Both the position numbers and the translations under genes were made by a program. The notes under the pieces are model-generated. The model made no database searches, had not been told where the DNA came from, and saw only the letters and a program-made list of their open reading frames with translations. A stretch of 54,413 nucleotides of DNA. Source: an uncultured Clostridia bacterium (GTDB taxonomy: Bacteria > Bacillota > Clostridia > Christensenellales > Borkfalkiaceae). Position 1 is the first letter of the stretch. Each line of letters starts with the position of its first letter. The DNA lies in the NCBI GenBank assembly GCA_958419945.1, contig CATZIC010000002.1, positions 1 through 54,413 on the forward strand, in the 5' to 3' direction. Below are positions 41,917 through 49,156 of this stretch, in pieces.

Positions 41917-42860
41917 ATAGTTTCACCTCTTTCGACTAATTTGTTAAGATCTTCAAGCATAGCCAAAGCTTCTGCTTTGTTTTTCAGCGTCGCACCGCTT
42001 GCTAAAAGGTGCCCGCCACCGCCGTATTTTACGGCAATTTGGTTGATGTTATATTTTGTGGAACGTAGTTCGCATAGAACGGAATCCTCGGTTTCGGTAA
42101 AGTTTACCCAAACGTCGACGCCTTTTATTTCCGCCATAACGTTTACCATTCCTCTTGAAATGGTAAAGGAACTTACGCCGTAGGTCTTGAACTCTTTGTA
42201 ATCGGTGTATATGTAACCTACGTTTTTATCCGTAAACTTCGCCTTTAGTGCAAAGGTCGCACGAAGTTTTACCATTTTCAGATCGTCGCAGTAAAGGTTC
42301 GTGTATATGTCGGAAGTGGTAAATCCCTGTTCCATTAAGTAGGAAGCAACCATAAAGGTTCTCGAATTAGTGGAATCATAACGAAATCTTCCGCTGTCCG
42401 TAACCATACCCGTAAACAGCGCTTTTGCCGAACGCTTGCTAAGTTTTAGCCCACTATTTTTTGAAAAGTAGGCGATTAAGCCTGCACAACTTTCAAAAGT
42501 GCTGTCAACCACTTCGGTATCGCAAAACTTCCCGATAAACATGTGGTGGTCTATCCTTGCCGTCCTTTCGGCTAAAGTGTAGCGGTCGTCGGAAATAAGT
42601 TCTTTTGCGGAACTGTCTAAAAGTATCGCCAAAGCGCCTTTATAGGTTTCGTCGGGGATAGTATCAACTTCGGACCCCTCTATAAAACCGTATCTTCCCG
42701 CAGGATCGCCCACGCAATAAACGGTTTTTTCGGGAAAGTTGTCTTTTATAAGAAACTTAAGGCCCGTTTGGCTTCCCACCGCATCACCGTCGGGGTTGTA
42801 ATGGCGGTGAATGATTATAGTATCGTATTTTTTAATTTCTTCTAATAATTCTTTAAACAT
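41913..42860 (-). CDS. DHH-family phosphoesterase (NrnA-like), paralogue 2
   Basis: 315 residues, the first of the tandem pair. Motifs: HRHYNPDGDAVGSQTGL, LLDSSAKELISDDRY, RIDHHMFIG and C-terminal GGGHLLASGATL. The aspartate of the second motif is followed by Ser-Ser here, but by Thr-Gly in the paralogue. The two enzymes may therefore differ in substrate. A one- or two-gene unit with surE suggests nucleotide salvage or nanoRNA/c-di-nucleotide turnover. Confidence 0.9.
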   Translation of the reverse strand: MFKELLEEIKKYDTIIIHRHYNPDGDAVGSQTGLKFLIKDNFPEKTVYCVGDPAGRYGFIEGSEVDTIPDETYKGALAILLDSSAKELISDDRYTLAERTARIDHHMFIGKFCDTEVVDSTFESCAGLIAYFSKNSGLKLSKRSAKALFTGMVTDSGRFRYDSTNSRTFMVASYLMEQGFTTSDIYTNLYCDDLKMVKLRATFALKAKFTDKNVGYIYTDYKEFKTYGVSSFTISRGMVNVMAEIKGVDVWVNFTETEDSVLCELRSTKYNINQIAVKYGGGGHLLASGATLKNKAEALAMLEDLNKLVERGETI

Positions 42861-42886
42861 AATCCGTACGTAAATTTAATTAAAAG

Positions 42887-43801
42887 TTATAAAAACAGCC
42901 ACACGAATCTTACGATAAGCCATACTATCGCAAGTATTATGAAGGGCAAAAACAAGAATGCCTTTAGTGAATGTTTGCCGAGAAGCATAATAGGCGTAAG
43001 CACTTTTGGCGGCGTTTTTACTTTTAGAAGTGAAGTCTTGTTCTTATACACGTATCTGCCGAAAATTCCGCCGAGGAAGAAAAATCCGAGGTGAGGAATA
43101 AGCGGTTCGAAGTTGTTGGGGGAAACCTCCCATCCGTGTTTGTTGTAGATTAAAAGTGCTAAAAAGTCGTTTTTTACGTATAGCCCGTTCGGCGCAAAGC
43201 GGTTTATGAAAAACAGCGTTACCCCTGCGGCCGTCAAAACCGAGGCTATAATAATTCTTACCTTCATGGGGCAGTTTAAGTGGTCCAAAAGATACCACAA
43301 AGTCATACTGATTGTAAGTATCGCCACGATATTGAAGATAACAACGCCCGTAATAAGGTGGGGTATAATGAAATGAAGTGCACAATAGCCACCCATAAAT
43401 ACCGCCGTCAAGATCCAGAATTTGGAAATACGCCGTATGCTGCTGCGTGAAAACTGGCAACTTATGCCCGACAAAAAGCACAGCGACCAAAGCCCGATAG
43501 GTTCCACTGCCTTACGAAAGTAACTTTCCAAGTAGAATACGGAAAATGATTCCAAAACCTTGCCGAAGGCGGTTTTATAGGTAATGAATTTCCAATAGTA
43601 TGCAAATAGGCACACGTGGTCTAATGTAACGAAAAACATTATAATGCCGCGTATTAGGTCAAGTTCCCAAATTCTTAATCTGCGACCCGGTGGATTATAC
43701 GTGAAAAAGTCGACGATGCCTCTCTTAAATTTTGCTAAAAAACTCGGCTTTTTAACGGTTTCGGCGGAAGCGGAAACCTCTAAATTTTCGTTATCGTTCA
43801 T
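42887..43801 (-). CDS. DUF1624 / heparan-alpha-glucosaminide N-acetyltransferase-like membrane protein, copy 1
   Basis: 304 residues. After a cytosolic N-terminal tail (about 1-38) comes RRLRIWELDLIRGIIMFFVT, then LDHVCLFAYYW with the conserved Asp-His. This is the DUF1624 signature, in an integral membrane protein with about seven segments. The family is related to lysosomal HGSNAT, but bacterial substrates are unknown. A paralogue lies at 46774-47661. Neighbouring genes (O-antigen ligase-like and plsX) suggest an envelope role. Confidence 0.8.
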   Translation of the reverse strand: MNDNENLEVSASAETVKKPSFLAKFKRGIVDFFTYNPPGRRLRIWELDLIRGIIMFFVTLDHVCLFAYYWKFITYKTAFGKVLESFSVFYLESYFRKAVEPIGLWSLCFLSGISCQFSRSSIRRISKFWILTAVFMGGYCALHFIIPHLITGVVIFNIVAILTISMTLWYLLDHLNCPMKVRIIIASVLTAAGVTLFFINRFAPNGLYVKNDFLALLIYNKHGWEVSPNNFEPLIPHLGFFFLGGIFGRYVYKNKTSLLKVKTPPKVLTPIMLLGKHSLKAFLFLPFIILAIVWLIVRFVWLFL

Positions 43802-43846
43802 TTAAAAAAGTTCCTGTAGTTCAAAAATTTTTTTACTTTTGTAAAA

Positions 43847-45271
43847 CTATCTTTTCTTGAAAATATTTAGCGGATTTTTGCCGAAAAAGGCAAGACACTT
43901 TGTCTTTTCCGTATCGAGTTCCATCGACAAAAGAACGAGGGTCGTCATTATAAATAGCGACGGATTGAAAAAGCTCGTATCGATAAGGGAGTACGCGTCG
44001 AACAAAAATACGGATACCATAAGCGTTACTGCGGCAGGATTTTTCCTTAAAGGAATTACCGTTATATATCTCCAAAGGTAGAATATCGCCAAAAACAAAA
44101 CGCCCACTATTCCCATATTCGCAAGGAACTGATAAAAGGTTGAATGGAAAAGATATGGTTGGGGTAGCCCCGCTAAGTTGTTGGAAAGTTTATATCCCCA
44201 GCCTCCGCCGAAAATCGGATTTTGCTTGAATAGTTCGACGGCTTCGGGATAGATATATTCCACACGCCCACTTGAGGACATGCCCTTGTTTAAAATTGTC
44301 ATAATGACGGGATTTATCTGCTCGTTAAACTTTACGATAAGAAGAGCAAACAGTAGAAACGCTACCGAAAAAGTGGCGAAATAGGTCGGTTTACTTTCCG
44401 TTTTCCACATTGCGTACAACAGTAGCGACGGAAGGGTTACCACCGAAAACAGAATGCTACCGCGTGATCCCGACAAAATGACGAGCGCAAATTCAATAAA
44501 TACCGCGGCAATACACGCGGGTATAGCAAGGAAATTCAGTTTGCGCTTTTTTATGCACAGACAAAGCCCGCAGGGAATACCCATCGAGATAACGGAAGCG
44601 GTGGTGTTCGGCCCCGTCCAACCTATCCAAAAGTTTTTGTTTAAAAGGTCTGCTACTATTTGGTCGTAGTTACCGATTCTTACGATGGAAATAATGAATT
44701 CCAAAGAGGCGATAACGGAAAGCGCAAAAACGCATTTTACGGCGTAGTCGGTAAAATCACCCTTTTCCTTGCTTGCGCCTACGTACAGTAAAACGTAAAG
44801 TAAGGTTATAAGAAAGACTATTGCCGCAGCAACCAAAGAAGCGGATTTATTCTCTACGCTGCTACCCAAGCCCGCAAACAAAAATGGGATAATTAAAAGA
44901 ACGTGTGCAAAAGTGTAACCTTTGATATTCTTCGGGTGCAGTAAAGACCAATCACGTTTGTAGATTACAAGATTTGTAATAAGTGCCGCTACAACCAAAA
45001 GCGCGAACACGAAAATCAGAATTATATCGGTTTTTGTTACCGTTTGGTTTCCCATCGTCGCAGTATACAGCATTAAAAAGGAAATAAGCGGTTTAAGTTT
45101 TACGGAGCATAGTGTGCCGATTACGGTTACGGCAAGCATAACTATAATCATTGCCACCCAACATCCGAAAATCCACCCCGTAAGCACCGCTGCGCATAAA
45201 AATAAAAGGTATAGGTCCGAATCGAAAACCCTGCGCAAAACGGGTAAAACTTTTCCTAAAGTAGTATTCAT
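43847..45271 (-). CDS. O-antigen ligase / Wzy_C-like polysaccharide membrane protein
   Basis: 474 residues with about eleven hydrophobic segments. The central region LSGSRGSILFSVVTLPSLLL and the periplasmic-type loop NPIFGGGWGYKLSNN...HSTFYQFLANMGIVG match the Wzy_C domain of O-antigen ligases and polymerases, including the conserved His in HST. In Gram-positives such proteins polymerise or ligate surface polysaccharide. No glycosyltransferase genes are nearby, so the polymer is unknown. It has its own promoter on the minus strand. Confidence 0.82.
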   Translation of the reverse strand: MNTTLGKVLPVLRRVFDSDLYLLFLCAAVLTGWIFGCWVAMIIVMLAVTVIGTLCSVKLKPLISFLMLYTATMGNQTVTKTDIILIFVFALLVVAALITNLVIYKRDWSLLHPKNIKGYTFAHVLLIIPFLFAGLGSSVENKSASLVAAAIVFLITLLYVLLYVGASKEKGDFTDYAVKCVFALSVIASLEFIISIVRIGNYDQIVADLLNKNFWIGWTGPNTTASVISMGIPCGLCLCIKKRKLNFLAIPACIAAVFIEFALVILSGSRGSILFSVVTLPSLLLYAMWKTESKPTYFATFSVAFLLFALLIVKFNEQINPVIMTILNKGMSSSGRVEYIYPEAVELFKQNPIFGGGWGYKLSNNLAGLPQPYLFHSTFYQFLANMGIVGVLFLAIFYLWRYITVIPLRKNPAAVTLMVSVFLFDAYSLIDTSFFNPSLFIMTTLVLLSMELDTEKTKCLAFFGKNPLNIFKKR

Positions 45272-45298
45272 AAATTAACTTCCGTATATGTCTATAAT

Positions 45299-45327
45299 AT
45301 AGTAACACTTTATATAGTCTTTGTCAA
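45299..45327 (-). promoter_or_regulatory. Promoter of the O-antigen ligase-like gene
   Basis: Minus strand: TTGACA (45327-45322), 17-bp spacer, TACTAT (45304-45299) with extended TGT. Confidence 0.7.
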
Positions 45328-45414
45328 ACGTAAAGTGTCCTAAAAATTTATACTTCACAGCTCTTTAACGTTTGAAAAATATTGGTGAAATTTGGTAAAA
45401 AACCTAAAGATTTT

Positions 45415-45442
45415 TTGAAAACTATTATAAACGCGCTATAAT
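45415..45442 (+). promoter_or_regulatory. Additional rightward promoter
   Basis: TTGAAA (45415-45420), 16-bp spacer, TATAAT (45437-45442). The nearest gene is plsX, about 260 bp away and with its own promoter. A nine-T run lies at about 45498-45506. This could be a small RNA or an upstream plsX promoter. Confidence 0.5.
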
Positions 45443-45537
45443 ATACTATGTAAACTTACAAAATTAACGCGTTTTAAGATGGCTGAAGCGCACAATATTT
45501 TTTTTTGCGTGTTTATTGCAAATATTTTAAAAAATGC

Positions 45538-45572
45538 CGATAACGGGCCTATAGGCGGACTTTTTAAAGAAT
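45538..45572 (+). repeat. TATAG dispersed repeat, long copy
   Basis: CGATAACGGGCCTATAGGCG followed by GACTTTTTAAAGAAT. Its right arm extends to the AAAGAAT also seen after the copy at 40151. Confidence 0.8.
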
Positions 45573-45629
45573 ATAACGTAATTTTTACAGGCGTAAAAGT
45601 AGCAAATTCTTAAAAACAGAGGTTTACTG

Positions 45630-45658
45630 TTGACATACCGCCGTAAAAATGATAAAAT
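45630..45658 (+). promoter_or_regulatory. plsX promoter
   Basis: TTGACA (45630-45635), 17-bp spacer, TAAAAT (45653-45658) with extended TGA. Confidence 0.8.
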
Positions 45659-45704
45659 TTAAAACAGAAATTAAGTTATATAAAACACTTTTCAGAGGTA
45701 GCAT

Positions 45705-46730
45705 ATGATTAAAATAATAGTCGATGCAATGGGCGGAGATAACAGCCCTAACGTAAACGTAGAAGGCGCGGTTATGGCGCTATCTAATATAAAGGATCTT
45801 GAGGTAACTCTCGTAGGGCCGGAAAAGACCCTTAACGATCTTTTATCCGGTTACGATTACGATAAAGACAGAATGAAGGTCTACAATGCGGACGACGTTA
45901 TTACCTGTAACGACAGACCTACGGAGGCAATCCGTACGAAAAAGGAAAGTTCCCTATATAAGTCGTACGAACTTTTAAGGACGGAAGACTACGGCGGGCT
46001 TGTTTCAATAGGCTCAACGGGTGCAATTTTGGTGGGCGCCATTACCCGTCTTGGAAGAATTAAGGGGGTTAGCCGTCCCGCACTCGTTCCGATTGTTCCC
46101 ACTTTTAACGACGAAGGTATCGTCGCACTTTGCGACAGCGGCGCTAATGCGGAATGTTACAGCTATCAGATTGACCAATTCGCAACGATGGGAAGTTTTT
46201 ATCTCGAAAAGGCTTTCGGCGTTAAAAATCCCCGCGTCGGACTATTAAATATCGGAACCGAGGAAAACAAAGGGGATAATCTTAGAAAGGAAACCTACCA
46301 ACTTTTGAAGAAAAACAAGAACATAAATTTTATCGGCAACGCCGAAGCAAGGGATTTTATGACCGGTAAGTTTGACCTTATCGTTTGCGACGGATTTTCC
46401 GGCAACATTATGTTAAAGGCTACCGAAGGCGCACTCCTCGGTATGATGAAACTTGTTAAAAAGACCTTCTTCAGAAACCTTAAAACAAAGATTGCCGCAC
46501 TCCTTCTTAAAAAGGATATGTACTCGATAAAGGGCAAAATGGACTATAACAACCACGGCGGTGCGGCGCTTTTGGGCGTAGCAAAAACCGTTGTTAAAGG
46601 GCACGGAAGCAGTAAATCGAAGTCGGTTGCCAAGTGTATAGAGCAAGCCTATAACATGGAAAAATCCGGCTTAAGAGAGGCAATAACAGAGGGTCTTTCG
46701 GAGCAAGCAAAAGAAAACACAGAAGAGTAA
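45705..46730 (+). CDS. plsX: Phosphate acyltransferase PlsX
   Basis: 341 residues, full length. PlsX converts acyl-ACP to acyl-phosphate for phospholipid synthesis by PlsY/PlsC. Evidence: IIVDAMGGDNSPNVNVEG start, SIGSTGAILVGA, LVPIVPTFND-type middle region, LLNIGTEENKGD and VCDGFSGNIMLKATEGA. GAGGT lies before the ATG. The usual partner acpP is in this window but 27 kb away. Confidence 0.96.
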   Translation: MIKIIVDAMGGDNSPNVNVEGAVMALSNIKDLEVTLVGPEKTLNDLLSGYDYDKDRMKVYNADDVITCNDRPTEAIRTKKESSLYKSYELLRTEDYGGLVSIGSTGAILVGAITRLGRIKGVSRPALVPIVPTFNDEGIVALCDSGANAECYSYQIDQFATMGSFYLEKAFGVKNPRVGLLNIGTEENKGDNLRKETYQLLKKNKNINFIGNAEARDFMTGKFDLIVCDGFSGNIMLKATEGALLGMMKLVKKTFFRNLKTKIAALLLKKDMYSIKGKMDYNNHGGAALLGVAKTVVKGHGSSKSKSVAKCIEQAYNMEKSGLREAITEGLSEQAKENTEE

Positions 46731-46755
46731 AAGTTGGGCTATAGGTCGCTTATCG
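46729..46755 (-). repeat. TATAG dispersed repeat
   Basis: AAAAGTTGGGCTATAGGTCG followed by CTTATCG, beginning inside the TAA stop of plsX. It occupies most of the 43-bp gap to the next gene. Confidence 0.75.
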
Positions 46756-46773
46756 CTATATTTTTGAAAAATT

Positions 46774-47661
46774 TTGCGGGGAATTATGAAAAAGTTCAGG
46801 TTAAGTCCGGAAGAGAAAGCCGAACAAAAACAACTAAAAAAAGAAAGATTGAAAAGAAGAATTACAGAAATCGACTTAATACGCGGTATTGCCATACTTG
46901 TAATGGTTTTAGACCACATGATGTTTGATTTCGGGTATCTTCTTCCACAACTTTTTACGGACTATCCGTACAAAATGGAATTTACCCGAAAGCTTTGTGA
47001 CTTCGCGGAAAAGTTTTGGTATTGGGACGTAAGGGTTAACGTAAGATACTTCGTGCTTTTCCTGTTTATGGCGCTTACAGGGATAAGTTGTTCCTTTTCG
47101 AGAAGCAACTTAAAACGTGGATTGCAACTTTTCGGTTTTTCACTTGTTTTAACGCTTGTAACCTTTATTTTCGCCAAAATGACGGGGGATATCGACAATA
47201 TGATAACCTTCGGCGTCATTCACTGCATTGCGCTTACCATAATATTGGTTGCATTACTTGAAAAAATCACCTCCAACAAGTGGATATATCTTGCTATAGG
47301 CATAGTAATGACTGCGGTAGGCGGGTATATACTGTTTGGTATTCCGCCGAAAAACAAATTTGCCTCTTACGATTCAGATAAATTTATCATACTTTTGTTA
47401 AAGGCAATGGCGGGGCTTGCTACTATCGGCAGCGACTGCTTCTCACTGCTTTTCTACGGCGGGCAGATATTTATCGGCGTGTTCCTCGGAAAACTTCTGT
47501 ACAAAAACAGGAAATCCTTGATTTTCAAAGGGGATTATAAAAACAACGTAATCACTTTTGCGGGACGCCACAGTCTGTTTATCTACCTTGCGCATCAGAT
47601 AATTCTTCCCTTAATATTCGGTATCGTACTTCTTATAATGGGCTTTAAATTAGCAATATAA
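46774..47661 (+). CDS. DUF1624 / heparan-alpha-glucosaminide N-acetyltransferase-like membrane protein, copy 2
   Basis: 295 residues. A charged N-terminal tail (about 1-33) precedes RRITEIDLIRGIAILVMVLD and then HMMFDFGYLLP, the same DUF1624 signature as the gene at 42887. About seven membrane segments follow; the C-terminus has FAGRHSLFIYLAHQIILPL, matching LLGKHSLKAFLFLPFIIL in copy 1. Both are acyltransferase-like, with unknown substrate. A GGGGA site lies 6 nt before the ATG. It is probably cotranscribed with plsX. Confidence 0.82.
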   Translation: MRGIMKKFRLSPEEKAEQKQLKKERLKRRITEIDLIRGIAILVMVLDHMMFDFGYLLPQLFTDYPYKMEFTRKLCDFAEKFWYWDVRVNVRYFVLFLFMALTGISCSFSRSNLKRGLQLFGFSLVLTLVTFIFAKMTGDIDNMITFGVIHCIALTIILVALLEKITSNKWIYLAIGIVMTAVGGYILFGIPPKNKFASYDSDKFIILLLKAMAGLATIGSDCFSLLFYGGQIFIGVFLGKLLYKNRKSLIFKGDYKNNVITFAGRHSLFIYLAHQIILPLIFGIVLLIMGFKLAI

Positions 47662-47676
47662 TTATAATTGAATATG

Positions 47677-47716
47677 AAAACTCCCAAGGTTTTATCTTAA
47701 ACCTTGGGAGTTTTTT
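47677..47716. terminator. Bidirectional terminator
   Basis: AAAACTCCCAAGGTTT (47677-47692) pairs perfectly with AAACCTTGGGAGTTTT (47699-47714), then TT. It separates convergent genes and overlaps the stop of the ribbon-helix-helix gene. Confidence 0.88.
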
Positions 47717-47897
47717 ACTTGTCAGATTCCTTGTCGGATTTCTTAAAACTTCCGTTTCTGCGCTTTTTCACACACTCGGTAAGCAAATATTCGATTTGAC
47801 CGTTTACAGAACGAAACTCGTCCTCAGCCCAACGAGCAAGTTCTGCATACAGCGTGGGCGACAGCCTTAACGGAACCTGTTTTTTATCGTCAGCCAC
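47715..47897 (-). CDS. Small ribbon-helix-helix (Arc-like) protein
   Basis: 60 residues from a GTG. QVPLRLSPTLYAELARWAED is a typical ribbon-helix-helix start: a beta-strand with alternating residues followed by helix A. EFRSVNGQIEYLLTECVKK is helix B. A Lys/Ser-rich tail follows. The GTG start shares its last G with the TAG stop of the SPFH gene (taGTG), so translation is coupled. Such small Arc-family proteins are often found next to SPFH genes. It may bind the palindrome over the operon promoter; this is inference. Confidence 0.8.
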   Translation of the reverse strand: MADDKKQVPLRLSPTLYAELARWAEDEFRSVNGQIEYLLTECVKKRRNGSFKKSDKESDK

Positions 47898-48922
47898 TAA
47901 TAAATGGAGCCGGAATTCACGACGGGCTGAGCGTCGCGATTACCGCAAAGTACCACGAGAAGGTTGGAAACCATTGCAGCCTTTCTCTCGTCGTCAAGGC
48001 TTATGGTGTCGTTTGCCTGTAAGCGTTCAAGTGCCATTTCAACCATACCTACAGCACCGTCGACTATCATTTTTCTTGCGTCGATAATTGCGGAAGCCTG
48101 CTGGCGTTGTAACATTACTGCAGCAATTTCCGTTGCGTAAGCAAGATAGGTGATTCTAGCCTCTATAATCTCTAAACCTGCTATTTCCACTTTGGACTGA
48201 ATTTCCTCTCTTATACGGTTAGCAACAATTTCGGATGAACCCCTTAAACTGCCTTCGTCATAGATGCCGTCGCCGGTGGTGTCAACGTTGGGCGCAACGT
48301 CGTAAGGGTAAAGCCTTACTATGTTACGAAGCGCACTGTCCGACTGCAAGGAAAGATATTCCTTAAAGTTATCTACGTTAAACACCGCTTTTGCGGTATC
48401 CACAACACGCCACATGACCGCAATACCGATTTCTACGGGGTTACCGAGGCAGTCGTTTATCTTCTGACGGTTGTTGTTTAAGGTCATTATTTTTAAGGAA
48501 ATTTTTCTGTCTAATACCTGTGCGCCTTCAGCCTGCGGTTTACCAACGGTTATGGGGGAAGTTGCGTTTACGTCACCGCTTTGTTTGAGTTTTGTAGTTG
48601 CTGCGGGGTTTACTGCGGAGCAGAAGGGGTTTACAAAGTAAAAACCTTCGCCCTTTAACGTGCCTTTGTATTTTCCGAAAAGTGTAAGAACGAGTGCTTC
48701 CTGCGGTTTTAAAACTTTAAGCCCGCCAAAGCATATTGCGGTTGCAATTAAAAGCACAATGTTTAAAATCATTAAGATTGCCATAGCGGCCTCGCCGATT
48801 TTTCCCGAGTCATATAACATTCCCAAAGTAGGGAACATCGCCCCAAACAGGAGCATGCCCAATATTAAAAGCAAAAGAGCAAGCCCGCCGTGCTTATTGT
48901 TAGTTAAAATTTTTTCTTCCAT
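47897..48922 (-). CDS. SPFH/Band 7 (stomatin-like) membrane protein
   Basis: 341 residues. Two hydrophobic segments at the N-terminus (about 12-34 and 42-64) are followed by the SPFH domain: VLKPQEALVLTLFGKYKGTL, GEGFYFVNPF, ALRNIVRLYPYDVAPNV-type core, and the coiled region LEIIEARITYLAYATEIAAV and MLQRQQASAIIDARK. SPFH proteins form large membrane rings or microdomain scaffolds that protect or organise proteins, often with FtsH-like proteases. A GAGGTAAT site lies before the ATG. The promoter contains a perfect palindrome. Confidence 0.92.
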   Translation of the reverse strand: MEEKILTNNKHGGLALLLLILGMLLFGAMFPTLGMLYDSGKIGEAAMAILMILNIVLLIATAICFGGLKVLKPQEALVLTLFGKYKGTLKGEGFYFVNPFCSAVNPAATTKLKQSGDVNATSPITVGKPQAEGAQVLDRKISLKIMTLNNNRQKINDCLGNPVEIGIAVMWRVVDTAKAVFNVDNFKEYLSLQSDSALRNIVRLYPYDVAPNVDTTGDGIYDEGSLRGSSEIVANRIREEIQSKVEIAGLEIIEARITYLAYATEIAAVMLQRQQASAIIDARKMIVDGAVGMVEMALERLQANDTISLDDERKAAMVSNLLVVLCGNRDAQPVVNSGSIY

Positions 48923-48946
48923 AATAAATTACCTCGTAATTATTTT

Positions 48947-48984
48947 GATATCATTATGATATCATATGCAAAACACACTGTCAA
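48947..48984 (-). promoter_or_regulatory. SPFH/RHH operon promoter with a palindromic operator
   Basis: Minus strand: TTGACA (48984-48979), 17-bp spacer, TATCAT (48961-48956) with extended TGA. The 17-bp palindrome GATATCAT-N-ATGATATC (48947-48963) covers the -10 and about the transcription start. Confidence 0.75.
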
Positions 48985-49065
48985 CTGTTTACCGTAGTAT
49001 TTTGGAATATTTTGTCGACTTTGTTATGACGCTATATTATATAATAATGAAAGAGGATATGAAAA

Positions 49066-49099
49066 GGGGCTGAAGCAAGTGCCAACTTGCTTCAGCCCC
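49066..49099 (-). terminator. Second terminator after the 994-residue lipoprotein gene
   Basis: A 15-bp perfect stem: GGGGCTGAAGCAAGT (49066-49080) with ACTTGCTTCAGCCCC (49085-49099), loop GCCA. On the minus strand TTTTC follows. Confidence 0.85.
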
Positions 49100-49105
49100 A
49101 TGAAA

Positions 49106-49135
49106 AAAGCGGTGCTAAAGTTTTAGCACCGCTTT
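49106..49135 (-). terminator. First terminator after the 994-residue lipoprotein gene
   Basis: AAAGCGGTGCTAA (49106-49118) pairs with TTAGCACCGCTTT (49123-49135). On the minus strand a six-T run follows. It is in tandem with the hairpin at 49066, as is common after strongly expressed genes. Confidence 0.88.
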
Positions 49136-49156
49136 AAAGTTTTTAGTTAATCCTTA

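Larger units (their letters stand above)
45272..45704. other. O-antigen-ligase/plsX divergent gap
   Basis: 433 bp holding the leftward promoter (45299-45327), a second rightward promoter with no gene directly after it (45415-45442), a TATAG repeat (45538-45572) and the plsX promoter (45630-45658). No ORF is supported. Confidence 0.7.

Noticed and set aside
411..46755. Reading the TATAG repeats simply as rho-independent terminators
   Set aside because: Copies occur in both orientations, inside genes and before start codons. The stem is only about 4 bp and a T-run follows in one orientation only.
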